A stretch of 5,939 nt of DNA, taken from the NCBI GenBank assembly GCA_964619815.1, contig CAZUGK010000202.1, positions 1 to 5,939 of the forward strand, in the 5' to 3' direction. Below, piece by piece: positions 1 to 5,671 of the stretch. Positions within the stretch are counted from its first letter, which is position 1. Every line of letters starts with the position of its first letter. The DNA is from BRH-c25 sp964619815. GTDB lineage: Bacteria > Bacillota > Clostridia > Lutisporales > Lutisporaceae. The position numbers and the translations under genes are program-made. A model generated the notes under the pieces. That model was not told the DNA's origin. It did no database searches and worked only from the letters and a program-made list of their open reading frames with translations.

Positions 1-549
1 CTTCAAGTCATACGTCATAAGGCATATATAGTCAAGATATTTCATGAGCTCAGGTAATTCAACGCTTTCCACATAGTAGATATCGGCTCCCGCAGCTATG
101 GTAAGCAAGTAATGTCCTGTACCAATTGAGTCCAGGCTTTTTCTTACTTCTTCACAAAGCAAGGTGAAATTATGCTTATCCTCCGGGCGGCAATTTGCCC
201 CGTTTGAAGGCACACACGGATATTCCCAGTCAAAGTCAACGCCATCAAAATGATATTTTGTTATCATTTCCGCGCATGACTCACCTACTTTCTTACGGAG
301 CTGTTCTGAAGCACAACATTCTGTGAAAGCATCAGGCTCTTCAGGAACGATGGATACTACTATTTTAATGTCAGGATTCCACGAACGTATCTCATTCATG
401 TTTTTAATTATTTCAAGATGCTCAACTTCAATACTTCCATTAATTCTGAGGTAGCCAAAAGCCACATTAATATTGGTTAGCATCATGGCATCAGCTTGTG
501 TAATTGTACCGGTATTTCCGACATATCCTAGAATAACTTTTTTTGGCAT
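1..549 (-). CDS. GH18 chitinase-family glycoside hydrolase, N-terminal part (runs off the left edge)
   Basis: This open frame encodes 183 residues from ATG at 549-547 to the window edge with no stop. Residues 102-111 read DGVDFDWEYP, the GH18 DxxDxDxE signature with E109 as predicted catalytic acid. Further family marks are RPEDK near 121-125, a TIAAGA strand near 151-156 and MTYD at 178-181, as in chitinases. GH18 enzymes cleave beta-1,4 bonds next to GlcNAc by substrate-assisted catalysis. Full members are usually some 330-400 residues, so about half is present. The start is supported by GAGGAG (556-561) six bases upstream. The N-terminus, MPKKVILGYVGN, goes straight into the first barrel strand with no signal peptide, and there are seven cysteines, so a cytoplasmic enzyme is inferred. 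The usual SxGG motif is replaced by SIVP (66-69). It is the last visible gene of the transporter operon. Family assignment is firm; chitinase versus endo-N-acetylglucosaminidase activity is open. Confidence 0.93.
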   Translation of the reverse strand, partial: MPKKVILGYVGNTGTITQADAMMLTNINVAFGYLRINGSIEVEHLEIIKNMNEIRSWNPDIKIVVSIVPEEPDAFTECCASEQLRKKVGESCAEMITKYHFDGVDFDWEYPCVPSNGANCRPEDKHNFTLLCEEVRKSLDSIGTGHYLLTIAAGADIYYVESVELPELMKYLDYICLMTYDLK

Positions 550-570
550 TTGAATCTCCTCATATAAACA

Positions 571-604
571 GATAGCCGGCAGCCATTCCTGACAGCCGAC
601 TATC
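571..604 (-). other. Intercistronic mRNA stem-loop between binding-protein and GH18 genes
   Basis: Read as minus-strand RNA, GAUAGUCGGC (604-595) pairs with GCCGGCUAUC (580-571) in a continuous 10-bp stem that includes one U-G wobble. After a U-U mismatch, a further 4-bp stem is closed by a GGAA tetraloop of the GNRA type. On the plus strand the wobbles become A-C mismatches, which points to function in the minus-strand transcript. No U-tract follows, so it is not a typical intrinsic terminator. It sits between the TAA of the binding-protein gene and the ribosome site of the GH18 gene. By analogy with such hairpins in sugar-transport operons, it may stabilise the upstream message and lower GH18 expression. 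Confidence 0.6.
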
Positions 605-616
605 CGCAATTATTAT

Positions 617-2224
617 TTATTTCATACCCATGGCTTTCTGACGCATCTCAACGAGTTCGTTAATCTTGAGCTTATCCAACTGTTTCAGGTATGCATCCCA
701 ATCTTTCTCAATGTCAACCTGACCGGAAATCCATTCAGCAGTCTTCTGCTTCAGATAATTCTCAATTGCTGTCATTGAGTCAGCCATCTTGGTGGAATCT
801 TCTGCTGATACCCACACATCAGGAATTACCTTGGTCAGATAGGGCTCATACAATTTGTCAACAACAGGCTTCTCTTGATAAACAGGAACATCTTCCTTAA
901 TCTTAAACCCTGCTGGAGTGTATCTCGGTAATGACTGAGGGAAAAGATTGCCCCAGTCGTATTCTTTTTGCTGTTCTTTGGTCAGTGTTGTTGTGTCAAT
1001 CTTTCTGTATCCGCCGTCATCTGTCTTGAAGAGCGTAATGTCAANNNNNNNNNNGAACAGATTATCCCACCAGCGAACTATAACCTCGGGATTCTTTGCC
1101 TTGTCTGTTATAACCGCCTGGTATTTCAGGACAGTTGTTCCATAGGTGTTGCGCAGGTATACCGGCTTGTCTGACCCGCCTGTCAGAACAGGCACCGGCT
1201 CCCAGTTAGGAGTTACTCCTGGATCGTAAGGCATAATATCGGAGCTTGCATACATAATGCTGGTACCGTAAATGTCCTTCGCTCCTTTTGCTTTCCACTG
1301 GGATGAATCCTGAGTAAAGATTTCTTTATCGATTAAGCCTTTTTTGTAGAGATCTGAGAGCCATTTCATACCTTTTTTATATTGCTCGGTGTTAGCCCCG
1401 AAAGCAAGTTTGTCTCCATCCATTGTGAAACCGTATTTATCTACCGATACTCCGAAATAACCGGCCAGCAGTCCAAGATTTTTATTATCCGGGCCTGTAG
1501 TAAACGGTATTTCATCGTTCGGATTTCCGTTTCCATTGGCATCCTTATCCTTGAATGCCTGCAGAACCTTTTCAAATTCCTCTACTGTTTTTGGAACCTC
1601 CATACCTACGTTTTTAAGCCATTTTGTATTTATAAACGGATTAAAAGGAACATATGGAGCCTCAAGAGCATATGGAATTGAATAGATATGTCCATCAGGA
1701 GTTGTCATTGTATTTCTGACGCCTTCCAGACCAAGTATTTCGGTAATCTTGGGGGCATAGTCCTCATAATATTTATCCAGCGGTATATAAACCCCTTCAT
1801 CCATACCAAGAGTTAAAATATCTTGCTCTTTCAGAGTCCAGCCTCCGATACAGTCAGCATAGTCGCCGGAATTCAGAGCAAGAGCAAGCTTTTCTTGTGC
1901 TACTGTGTAAGGATATTTCTGAAGATTTACTTTTATACCGGTTTGTTTTTCCAGAATAGGGAGCATGACATAGAGATCATCCTCCTGACCATCGTCAACA
2001 AACAAAGTAAAGGAATATGAGCCCGGGTCAACGATTGGCAAGCCTTCCTTGTACATAACGCCGTTGACTTTTTCCCTGCCGCCGCTTGTTGAATCAGCAG
2101 TGGAGCTTTGGCTGGCTGTGCTGGTGCTGCTGTCAGTAGTGGCTCCTTTGCCGCCGCATCCGGCAAGCATGGATACAGCCAGTGTTAAAGCCGTAATAGC
2201 CGTAAAAATCTTTCTGATTTTCAT
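617..2224 (-). CDS. Extracellular solute-binding lipoprotein of a carbohydrate ABC transporter (LplA-like)
   Basis: This 535-residue protein is predicted to be the sugar-capturing lipoprotein on the outer face of the membrane. Residues 1-22 form a signal peptide (KIRK, then a hydrophobic stretch), ending in lipobox LAGC at 20-23, so C23 is the lipidated residue. A Ser/Thr-rich linker follows (about 28-50). The binding domain starts near 70 and has features of large family-1 type binding proteins of the LplA group: a Ca-binding-like loop rich in Asp/Asn at 226-238 followed by EIPF, and PQSLPRY at 429-435. The start is set by AGGAGGG (2230-2236) five bases upstream. Ten N bases (1045-1054) fall in codons 391-394; the frame continues, but the true size of the gap is uncertain. 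It lies 107 bp after the LplC-type permease and 67 bp before the GH18 gene. The substrate is not readable; an oligosaccharide containing GlcNAc and fucose is inferred from context. Confidence 0.93.
   Translation of the reverse strand: MKIRKIFTAITALTLAVSMLAGCGGKGATTDSSTSTASQSSTADSTSGGREKVNGVMYKEGLPIVDPGSYSFTLFVDDGQEDDLYVMLPILEKQTGIKVNLQKYPYTVAQEKLALALNSGDYADCIGGWTLKEQDILTLGMDEGVYIPLDKYYEDYAPKITEILGLEGVRNTMTTPDGHIYSIPYALEAPYVPFNPFINTKWLKNVGMEVPKTVEEFEKVLQAFKDKDANGNGNPNDEIPFTTGPDNKNLGLLAGYFGVSVDKYGFTMDGDKLAFGANTEQYKKGMKWLSDLYKKGLIDKEIFTQDSSQWKAKGAKDIYGTSIMYASSDIMPYDPGVTPNWEPVPVLTGGSDKPVYLRNTYGTTVLKYQAVITDKAKNPEVIVRWWDNLFXXXXDITLFKTDDGGYRKIDTTTLTKEQQKEYDWGNLFPQSLPRYTPAGFKIKEDVPVYQEKPVVDKLYEPYLTKVIPDVWVSAEDSTKMADSMTAIENYLKQKTAEWISGQVDIEKDWDAYLKQLDKLKINELVEMRQKAMGMK
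1045..1054. other. Assembly gap of 10 N inside the binding-protein gene
   Basis: Ten undetermined bases replace codons 391-394 of the solute-binding protein, between WWDNLF and DITLFKTDDG. The frame is kept, but ten is a round number and may be a placeholder. From memory of related LplA-type proteins, more than four residues usually separate these two segments, so sequence may be missing. Confidence 0.95.
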
Positions 2225-2331
2225 AAAAACCCTCCTCTTAATAATTTTCTAAATAAGTATTATTATGCTAAACGCCTAAAATCATTATTTAAATTTCAGG
2301 CAATTTAAACCTGTATCAGTGAACAAGGCTC

Positions 2332-3210
2332 TTATCCCTTCACCGAGCCTATCATAACACCCTTAATAAAATATTTTTGAACAAATGGGTACAAGNNNNN
2401 NNNNNNNNNNNNNNNNNNNNNNNNNNCCGCCATTTCCTGAACCGTAACAGACCCTCGACCCAGCTGGTCGGCATTTTGTACCAGAATGGAGCGCAATACC
2501 AGTTGGAGCGGAAACAGTTTCTTATCCGAGAGATAGAGCAATGCCGAAAAATAGGAATTCCAGTGACCAATGCCGTAGAACAGAACCAGTATGGCTATAA
2601 TGGCGGAAGAGAGCGGTAGAGCTATCTTGAAAAAGAACCGCGTATTTCCGCAACCGTCAATCTTGGCCGCCTCAAGCATCTCAAGTGGCAAGCTAGTTTT
2701 AAAAAATGTCCTTGCGACAATCATGTTATATACGCTCAATGCCCCGGGAACGATAAGAGCCCACATAGTATCCAATCCAACTGTATCCTTTACCACCAGA
2801 TATGTTGGCATCATACCGCCACTGACAAACATTGTTATCAGATAGAAAACCATAACAAAGCGGTTACCTGCAAAATCATTACGGGATAATGCGTATGCCG
2901 TAGGAAGAGTGACACCCAGATTTAGCAGCGTTCCGCAAGTGGTATATATCAGAGAATTTAAGAATCCCCGCATAACACTGTCGTTTTTAAAAACCTCCAA
3001 ATAACCATCAAATGTCACTCTGATGGGAATGAAAGTGACATCCCCTCCCGCTACCGCCTTAGGATCACTGAAGGATGAAATAATGATGAAATAGAGCGGA
3101 TACGCGACACTCAAAAAAATGATGGTAAGTAAAATAAAATTTACCGTATCGAAAATCACATCGCTTCTGCTGCGTCCAATTGCTTTCGTTACTCTAATCT
3201 TTGAAGACAT
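2332..3210 (-). CDS. ABC sugar transporter permease, LplC/YtcP type
   Basis: This 292-residue inner-membrane permease is one of two that together form the import channel. About six membrane segments are seen, near residues 22-46, 83-106, 117-138, 149-166, 200-218 and the stretch hidden by N at 262-272. The EAA cytoplasmic loop that contacts the ATPase is at 180-199 (EAAKIDG, ending in ALP). The C-terminus, YPFVQKYFIKGVMIGSVKG, is typical of LplC/YtcP-type permeases. The ATG at 3210-3208 is preceded by AAGGAGGGG (3216-3224), which overlaps the TAA of the upstream permease; the two genes are 12 bp apart and probably translationally coupled. Thirty-one N bases (2396-2426) cover codons 262-272. 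The family normally has about 11 residues between the MA and LYPF segments, so the gap looks correctly sized. No ATPase gene is adjacent. Confidence 0.94.
   Translation of the reverse strand: MSSKIRVTKAIGRSRSDVIFDTVNFILLTIIFLSVAYPLYFIIISSFSDPKAVAGGDVTFIPIRVTFDGYLEVFKNDSVMRGFLNSLIYTTCGTLLNLGVTLPTAYALSRNDFAGNRFVMVFYLITMFVSGGMMPTYLVVKDTVGLDTMWALIVPGALSVYNMIVARTFFKTSLPLEMLEAAKIDGCGNTRFFFKIALPLSSAIIAILVLFYGIGHWNSYFSALLYLSDKKLFPLQLVLRSILVQNADQLGRGSVTVQEMAXXXXXXXXXXXLYPFVQKYFIKGVMIGSVKG
2396..2426. other. Assembly gap of 31 N inside the LplC-type permease gene
   Basis: Thirty-one undetermined bases hide the last membrane segment of the permease, codons 262-272. The frame on the far side gives the expected C-terminus (LYPFVQKYF...GSVKG), and the 11 hidden residues match the spacing I recall for the family. 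The gap is therefore probably true in length. Confidence 0.95.
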
Positions 3211-3215
3211 GTTGA

Positions 3216-3225
3216 CCCCTCCTTA
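3216..3225 (-). promoter_or_regulatory. Ribosome site overlapping the upstream stop codon
   Basis: The minus strand reads TAAGGAGGGG: the TAA stop of the LplB-type permease (3225-3223) forms the first bases of the Shine-Dalgarno sequence for the LplC-type permease, five bases before its ATG. This supports the chosen start and suggests translational coupling, which would keep the two permease subunits in balance. Confidence 0.85.
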
Positions 3226-4170
3226 CATCAAACTGTTGCCGGACAACTTATCTGAAACCCGGTTGACAGTGATGAGCAATATCGCATTTACTACTGAGTT
3301 AAAAAGACCGATGGCAGTCGAATAGGATATGTCATTCTGCAGCAGACCAACTCTGTAGGTATAGGTAGAAATAATTTCCGAAACTCCGAGGTTCAGATCG
3401 TTCTGCAAAAGGAACGCCTTTTCAAAGCCGACGGACAATATGCTTCCGCAGCTGAGAATCAGCAATATTGTTGCAGTGGGAAGGATGCTTGGAAGATCAA
3501 TGTACATAATACGCTGAAGCTTGCTGGCACCGTCCACAATAGCTGCCTCATGAAATTCGGGGCTGACGCCGGCAAGTGCGGCAAAGAAAATGACTGAATT
3601 CCATCCGGTATTCTGCCAGATTCCCGACCAGACATATATATGACGCCACATACCCTTTTCACCCATAAAGTTGATAGAATCTATTCCAAAAACCCCAAGC
3701 ATATTGTTAATAATACCCACACTTGGAGATAGAAACAGCAGCAACATACCGCACATAACAACTGTTGAAATAAAGTTGGGTGCGTAGGTAACAGTCTGAA
3801 TAATCTTACGGTAACGCTTATGCCTGAAGGAATTGAGCATTAGAGCAAGTATTATCGGAATAGGAAAACCTGCAATTAAAGAGTAAATACTGACCGTAAA
3901 CGTATTTGTAAGTGTTTCTATAAACTGCGGAGAATTGAAAAACCGCTCGAAGTGATCCAACCCCACCCATTTACTGCCCCAAATTCCCTTTCTTGGAGAA
4001 AAACGCCGGAATGCGATTTGGATGCCATACAGCGGTACATAGCTGTATATGAAGGTAATAATCATGCCAGGGATGACAAAAAGCCAGAGATCAAAATTTT
4101 GCCTTAAGTTTCTGACAAATTTGCTTTTCTTTTTGGTAGTCGTGGTAGTCGGAGCAATGGAATTACTCAT
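3223..4170 (-). CDS. ABC sugar transporter permease, LplB type
   Basis: This 315-residue inner-membrane protein is the first gene of the transporter operon and the partner of the LplC-type permease. A basic, Thr/Lys-rich N-terminus (residues 8-20) is followed by membrane segments near 28-49, 92-114, 130-147, 185-202, 230-248 and 282-303. The EAA loop at 208-228 (EAAIVDG, ending in DLP) marks it as a binding-protein-dependent transport permease. The segment VPLYGIQIAFRRFSPRKGIWGS (45-66) is characteristic of the LplB group, which handles complex oligosaccharides. The ATG is preceded by AAGGAGG (4179-4185) with eight-base spacing. The gene has a leader of about 170 nt from the predicted promoter at 4347-4375. 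The needed ATPase is not in the window; LplB/LplC systems commonly use a shared MsmX-like ATPase encoded elsewhere. Confidence 0.94.
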   Translation of the reverse strand: MSNSIAPTTTTTKKKSKFVRNLRQNFDLWLFVIPGMIITFIYSYVPLYGIQIAFRRFSPRKGIWGSKWVGLDHFERFFNSPQFIETLTNTFTVSIYSLIAGFPIPIILALMLNSFRHKRYRKIIQTVTYAPNFISTVVMCGMLLLFLSPSVGIINNMLGVFGIDSINFMGEKGMWRHIYVWSGIWQNTGWNSVIFFAALAGVSPEFHEAAIVDGASKLQRIMYIDLPSILPTATILLILSCGSILSVGFEKAFLLQNDLNLGVSEIISTYTYRVGLLQNDISYSTAIGLFNSVVNAILLITVNRVSDKLSGNSLM

Positions 4171-4220
4171 TGTTGTTGCCTCCTTGCCTTTTGATAGGAT
4201 TAATTAATGATAGATTAATA

Positions 4221-4238
4221 TGTTAATAAGATTTAACA
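4221..4238. repeat. 18-bp dyad TGTTAA-N6-TTAACA, copy 1 (candidate operator)
   Basis: TGTTAA (4221-4226), six bases, then its perfect inverted partner TTAACA (4233-4238). The same architecture recurs at 4293-4310, 72 bp away, close to seven helical turns. The site lies in the predicted transporter leader, about 50 bp upstream of the LplB-type start codon. Binding by the neighbouring LacI-type protein is inferred only. Confidence 0.5.
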
Positions 4239-4244
4239 ACTTGC

Positions 4245-4258
4245 TTTTAACGCTTTAA
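4245..4258 (-). promoter_or_regulatory. Degenerate cre-like / LacI-type operator candidate
   Basis: The minus strand reads TTAAAGCGTTAAAA, which matches 12 of 14 positions of the CcpA cre consensus TGWAARCGYTWWCA. The two misses are the symmetric G and C that CcpA normally needs. It has a central CG like many LacI-family operators. It lies in the predicted transporter leader, so it could be a weak catabolite-control site or a site for the local regulator. Confidence 0.3.
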
Positions 4259-4292
4259 ACTTGTATAGATTATCCATCTGTAATTTTAACAT

Positions 4293-4310
4293 TGTTAACA
4301 AATGTTAACG
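4293..4310. repeat. 18-bp dyad TGTTAA-N6-TTAACG, copy 2, inside a triple TTAAC cluster
   Basis: TGTTAA (4293-4298), six bases, TTAACG (4305-4310). With the TTAAC at 4286-4290, three TTAAC cores lie at 4286, 4295 and 4305, spaced 9 and 10 bp, about one helical turn each. The palindrome TTGTTAACAA is embedded at 4292-4301. It lies about 30-50 bp downstream of the predicted transporter transcription start, where a bound repressor could block elongation. Confidence 0.5.
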
Positions 4311-4336
4311 TGATATTTTAAAGCAATTAAAACTCG

Positions 4337-4344
4337 TGTTAACA
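4337..4344. promoter_or_regulatory. TGTTAACA palindrome over the predicted transcription start
   Basis: A perfect 8-bp palindrome sits directly downstream of the -10 box of the transporter promoter, covering the expected +1 near 4340. The same octamer occurs at 4293-4300, and TGTTAACG at 4303-4310. The position fits a repressor site that blocks initiation; the binding protein is unknown. Confidence 0.45.
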
Positions 4345-4346
4345 AA

Positions 4347-4375
4347 ACTATATCCCCATACGGAAAATTTGTCAA
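4347..4375 (-). promoter_or_regulatory. Sigma-A-type promoter for the transporter/GH18 operon
   Basis: On the minus strand, a perfect -35 box TTGACA (4375-4370) is followed by a 17-bp spacer and the -10 box TATAGT (4352-4347), one base from consensus. The sequence upstream of the -35 box is very AT-rich, as in UP elements. Transcription would start near 4340, leaving a leader of about 170 nt before the LplB-type gene. This is the strongest promoter match in the intergenic region. Confidence 0.8.
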
Positions 4376-4490
4376 TACTTTTAACATATTTTATTAATAT
4401 TTTTCTTAATGTTTTGGTTAATTTCACAACTACATATTATTTTCTACCTATTTTTGTTTATTTGTAGAATTTAATCCATTTTTAACACTT

Positions 4491-4514
4491 CGTTAAATTT
4501 TAACGTTAAATTTT
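4491..4514. promoter_or_regulatory. Overlapping palindromes CGTTAAATTTTAACG and TTTAACGTTAAA (candidate LacI-family operator)
   Basis: A perfect odd palindrome with 7-bp arms (4491-4505) overlaps a perfect 12-bp even palindrome TTTAACGTTAAA (4499-4510). The latter extends to 4495-4514 with one mismatched pair. An even palindrome centred on CG is the classic LacI-family operator form. It lies 139-158 bp upstream of the lacI-type start codon and upstream of its candidate promoter. Autoregulation or loop formation with the leader sites is inferred. Confidence 0.5.
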
Positions 4515-4536
4515 GAACAAAATATTAAGAATTTTA

Positions 4537-4565
4537 TTGCCTTTTTTCTTTTATTATGATATGTT
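4537..4565 (+). promoter_or_regulatory. Weak candidate promoter for the lacI-fucosidase unit
   Basis: TTGCCT (4537-4542), a 17-bp spacer and TATGTT (4560-4565) match four of six bases each, with an extended -10 TG at 4557-4558. A start near 4572 would give a leader of about 77 nt. TTGGTT...TATTAT (4414-4440), with a 15-bp spacer, is a poorer alternative. A weak promoter would suit a regulator gene. Confidence 0.35.
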
Positions 4566-4648
4566 TAACTCAATAAATAAACGAAACTTAACATATTGAA
4601 TGTGAATGCATCGATTAAGTTAAGAAGATAGAGAGGTAGACAGGGGCA

Positions 4649-5659
4649 ATGAAAAAAAATATGCTGCAACAGTTTGCGGATTCACTATCCCTTTCCAGAG
4701 TCACAGTCTGGAAGGTCCTCAACAATAGACCAGGTGTGGCTCCGGAAACAGCTAATCGCATCCGTATGGCTTATGATAAATTTAATCAGGGATGCAGTCC
4801 GGACGAAGCCGGTATAAATAACTTTGATACTAATATAGAAAGTGTCTCGCTTCTCATTTCCCGGGCCGATTCATCAGCTTTCTGGATGAATATAGTTGAT
4901 CAGATAGCAAGCGAGCTGCACTTGAACAAAATCAGACTCAACTATATTCCAGTTGATGTGATAAAAACCCCGCTTTCGAATCTCCCTGAGATGCTTCACC
5001 CGGACAATACAGACGGCATCATTGTGATTAATATCTATGATGAGGCCCTTATATCTACTCTTGCTTCAATAGACTTGCCCAAAGTTTTTTTTGATACCAT
5101 CCCAGGCCATACGACAGATGACCTTCAAGGTGATCTTATCCTTCTGGAAGGTGAGCGAACAATGGAAGCTATTACAAAACGCTTAATCAGCAAAGGATGC
5201 AGACGCATCGGCTTTATTGGCGACATTCATTATGCTCAAACAAATCTGCTCCGATGGAATGGGTATGTTAAAGCAATGGAAGGCAGCGGACTTCCAATAG
5301 ACAGCACTCTATGCCTTACAAAATCTATTGATAAAGACTCCTACCGGGAAGACATCGGCACTTTTTTAGATGAGTTAAAGACTCTGCCCGATGCCTTTGT
5401 ATGTGCTAACGACTTTGTTGCCTTTCTGGTTTTGAGTCTGCTGAATGAGCGGCGCTGCCGCATTCCCGATGATTTGATCCTTTCAGGGTATGATGATTCA
5501 AAAGAGTTTCTGCTGGATCACCATGGAATTACAACTGTCCATGTCCAAAATGCCATGCTCGGAAAGAGGATGGTAAACCAGCTTTTTTACCGGATTCAGA
5601 ATCCAGAGGCTGATTTTGAAGAAATTCAGGTAAAACCTAAAATTATATTTCGCCCATAG
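4649..5659 (+). CDS. LacI-family transcriptional regulator
   Basis: This 336-residue cytoplasmic regulator has an N-terminal helix-turn-helix (about residues 5-26: LQQFADSLSLSRVTVWKVLN), followed by NNRPGVAPETANRI. The effector-binding region with periplasmic-binding-protein fold runs from about 64 to 336, with the family marks TDGIIV (121-126), KGCRRIGFIG (182-191), VCANDFVAF (251-259) and SGYDD (279-283). Odd points: W21 stands where TVSR-type Ser is common, and the hinge-helix segment (about 48-62) lacks the usual ARxL pattern that inserts Leu into the operator minor groove. An in-frame TAG at 4637 blocks extension. The ribosome site is imperfect: GAGAGG (4631-4636) is 12 bases away and AGGGG (4642-4646) only two. 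M5 is an alternative start but would cut into the first helix. It probably controls both divergent units in response to a sugar; which sugar is unknown. Confidence 0.92.
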   Translation: MKKNMLQQFADSLSLSRVTVWKVLNNRPGVAPETANRIRMAYDKFNQGCSPDEAGINNFDTNIESVSLLISRADSSAFWMNIVDQIASELHLNKIRLNYIPVDVIKTPLSNLPEMLHPDNTDGIIVINIYDEALISTLASIDLPKVFFDTIPGHTTDDLQGDLILLEGERTMEAITKRLISKGCRRIGFIGDIHYAQTNLLRWNGYVKAMEGSGLPIDSTLCLTKSIDKDSYREDIGTFLDELKTLPDAFVCANDFVAFLVLSLLNERRCRIPDDLILSGYDDSKEFLLDHHGITTVHVQNAMLGKRMVNQLFYRIQNPEADFEEIQVKPKIIFRP

Positions 5660-5664
5660 GAGGT
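5657..5664 (+). promoter_or_regulatory. Ribosome site overlapping the regulator stop codon
   Basis: TAGGAGGT contains the TAG stop of the lacI-type gene and a near-perfect Shine-Dalgarno sequence, seven bases before the ATG at 5672. This fixes the start of the fucosidase-like gene and suggests translational coupling of regulator and enzyme. Confidence 0.85.
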
Positions 5665-5671
5665 AGAACAC

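Larger units (their letters stand above)
4171..4648. other. Divergent regulatory region, AT-rich, with a dense TTAAC/GTTAA motif set
   Basis: This 478-bp region separates the transporter operon from the lacI-type gene and holds no credible coding frame. It carries some fifteen copies of TTAAC or GTTAA, starting at 4233, 4247, 4286, 4294, 4304, 4338, 4381, 4417, 4482, 4492, 4500, 4505, 4565, 4588 and 4619 (the three GTTAAC copies count on both strands). By rough base composition I would expect about two. Several combine into dyads, listed separately. It also holds one strong promoter toward the transporter and a weak candidate toward the regulator. Confidence 0.75.

Noticed and set aside
571..604. 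Intrinsic terminator after the binding-protein gene
   Set aside because: The stem is strong, but no run of U follows on the minus-strand RNA; the ribosome site of the GH18 gene follows directly. Complete termination is unlikely.
1382..1681. Plus-strand open frame of 99 codons and similar frames at 691-900, 1823-2020 and 2049-2252
   Set aside because: They lie antisense within the well-supported binding-protein gene, lack family features and have no convincing ribosome site.
2326..2350. Stem-loop AGGCTC/GAGCCT around the stop of the LplC-type permease
   Set aside because: Only six pairs with a 13-base loop and no U-tract. It is too weak to call an element.
3459..3662. Minus-strand open frame of 67 codons inside the LplB-type gene
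   Set aside because: It is a shifted-frame shadow of the permease, without its own start signals.
4284..4310. Rex-type redox repressor site (TTGTTAA-N4-TTAACAA)
   Set aside because: Half-sites look alike, but spacing is six bases rather than four in both dyads, and there is no redox gene nearby.
4171..4648. CRISPR-like array or tRNA gene in the divergent region
   Set aside because: The repeated units are only 5-8 bp and irregularly spaced, and there is no cloverleaf. They fit regulator sites better.
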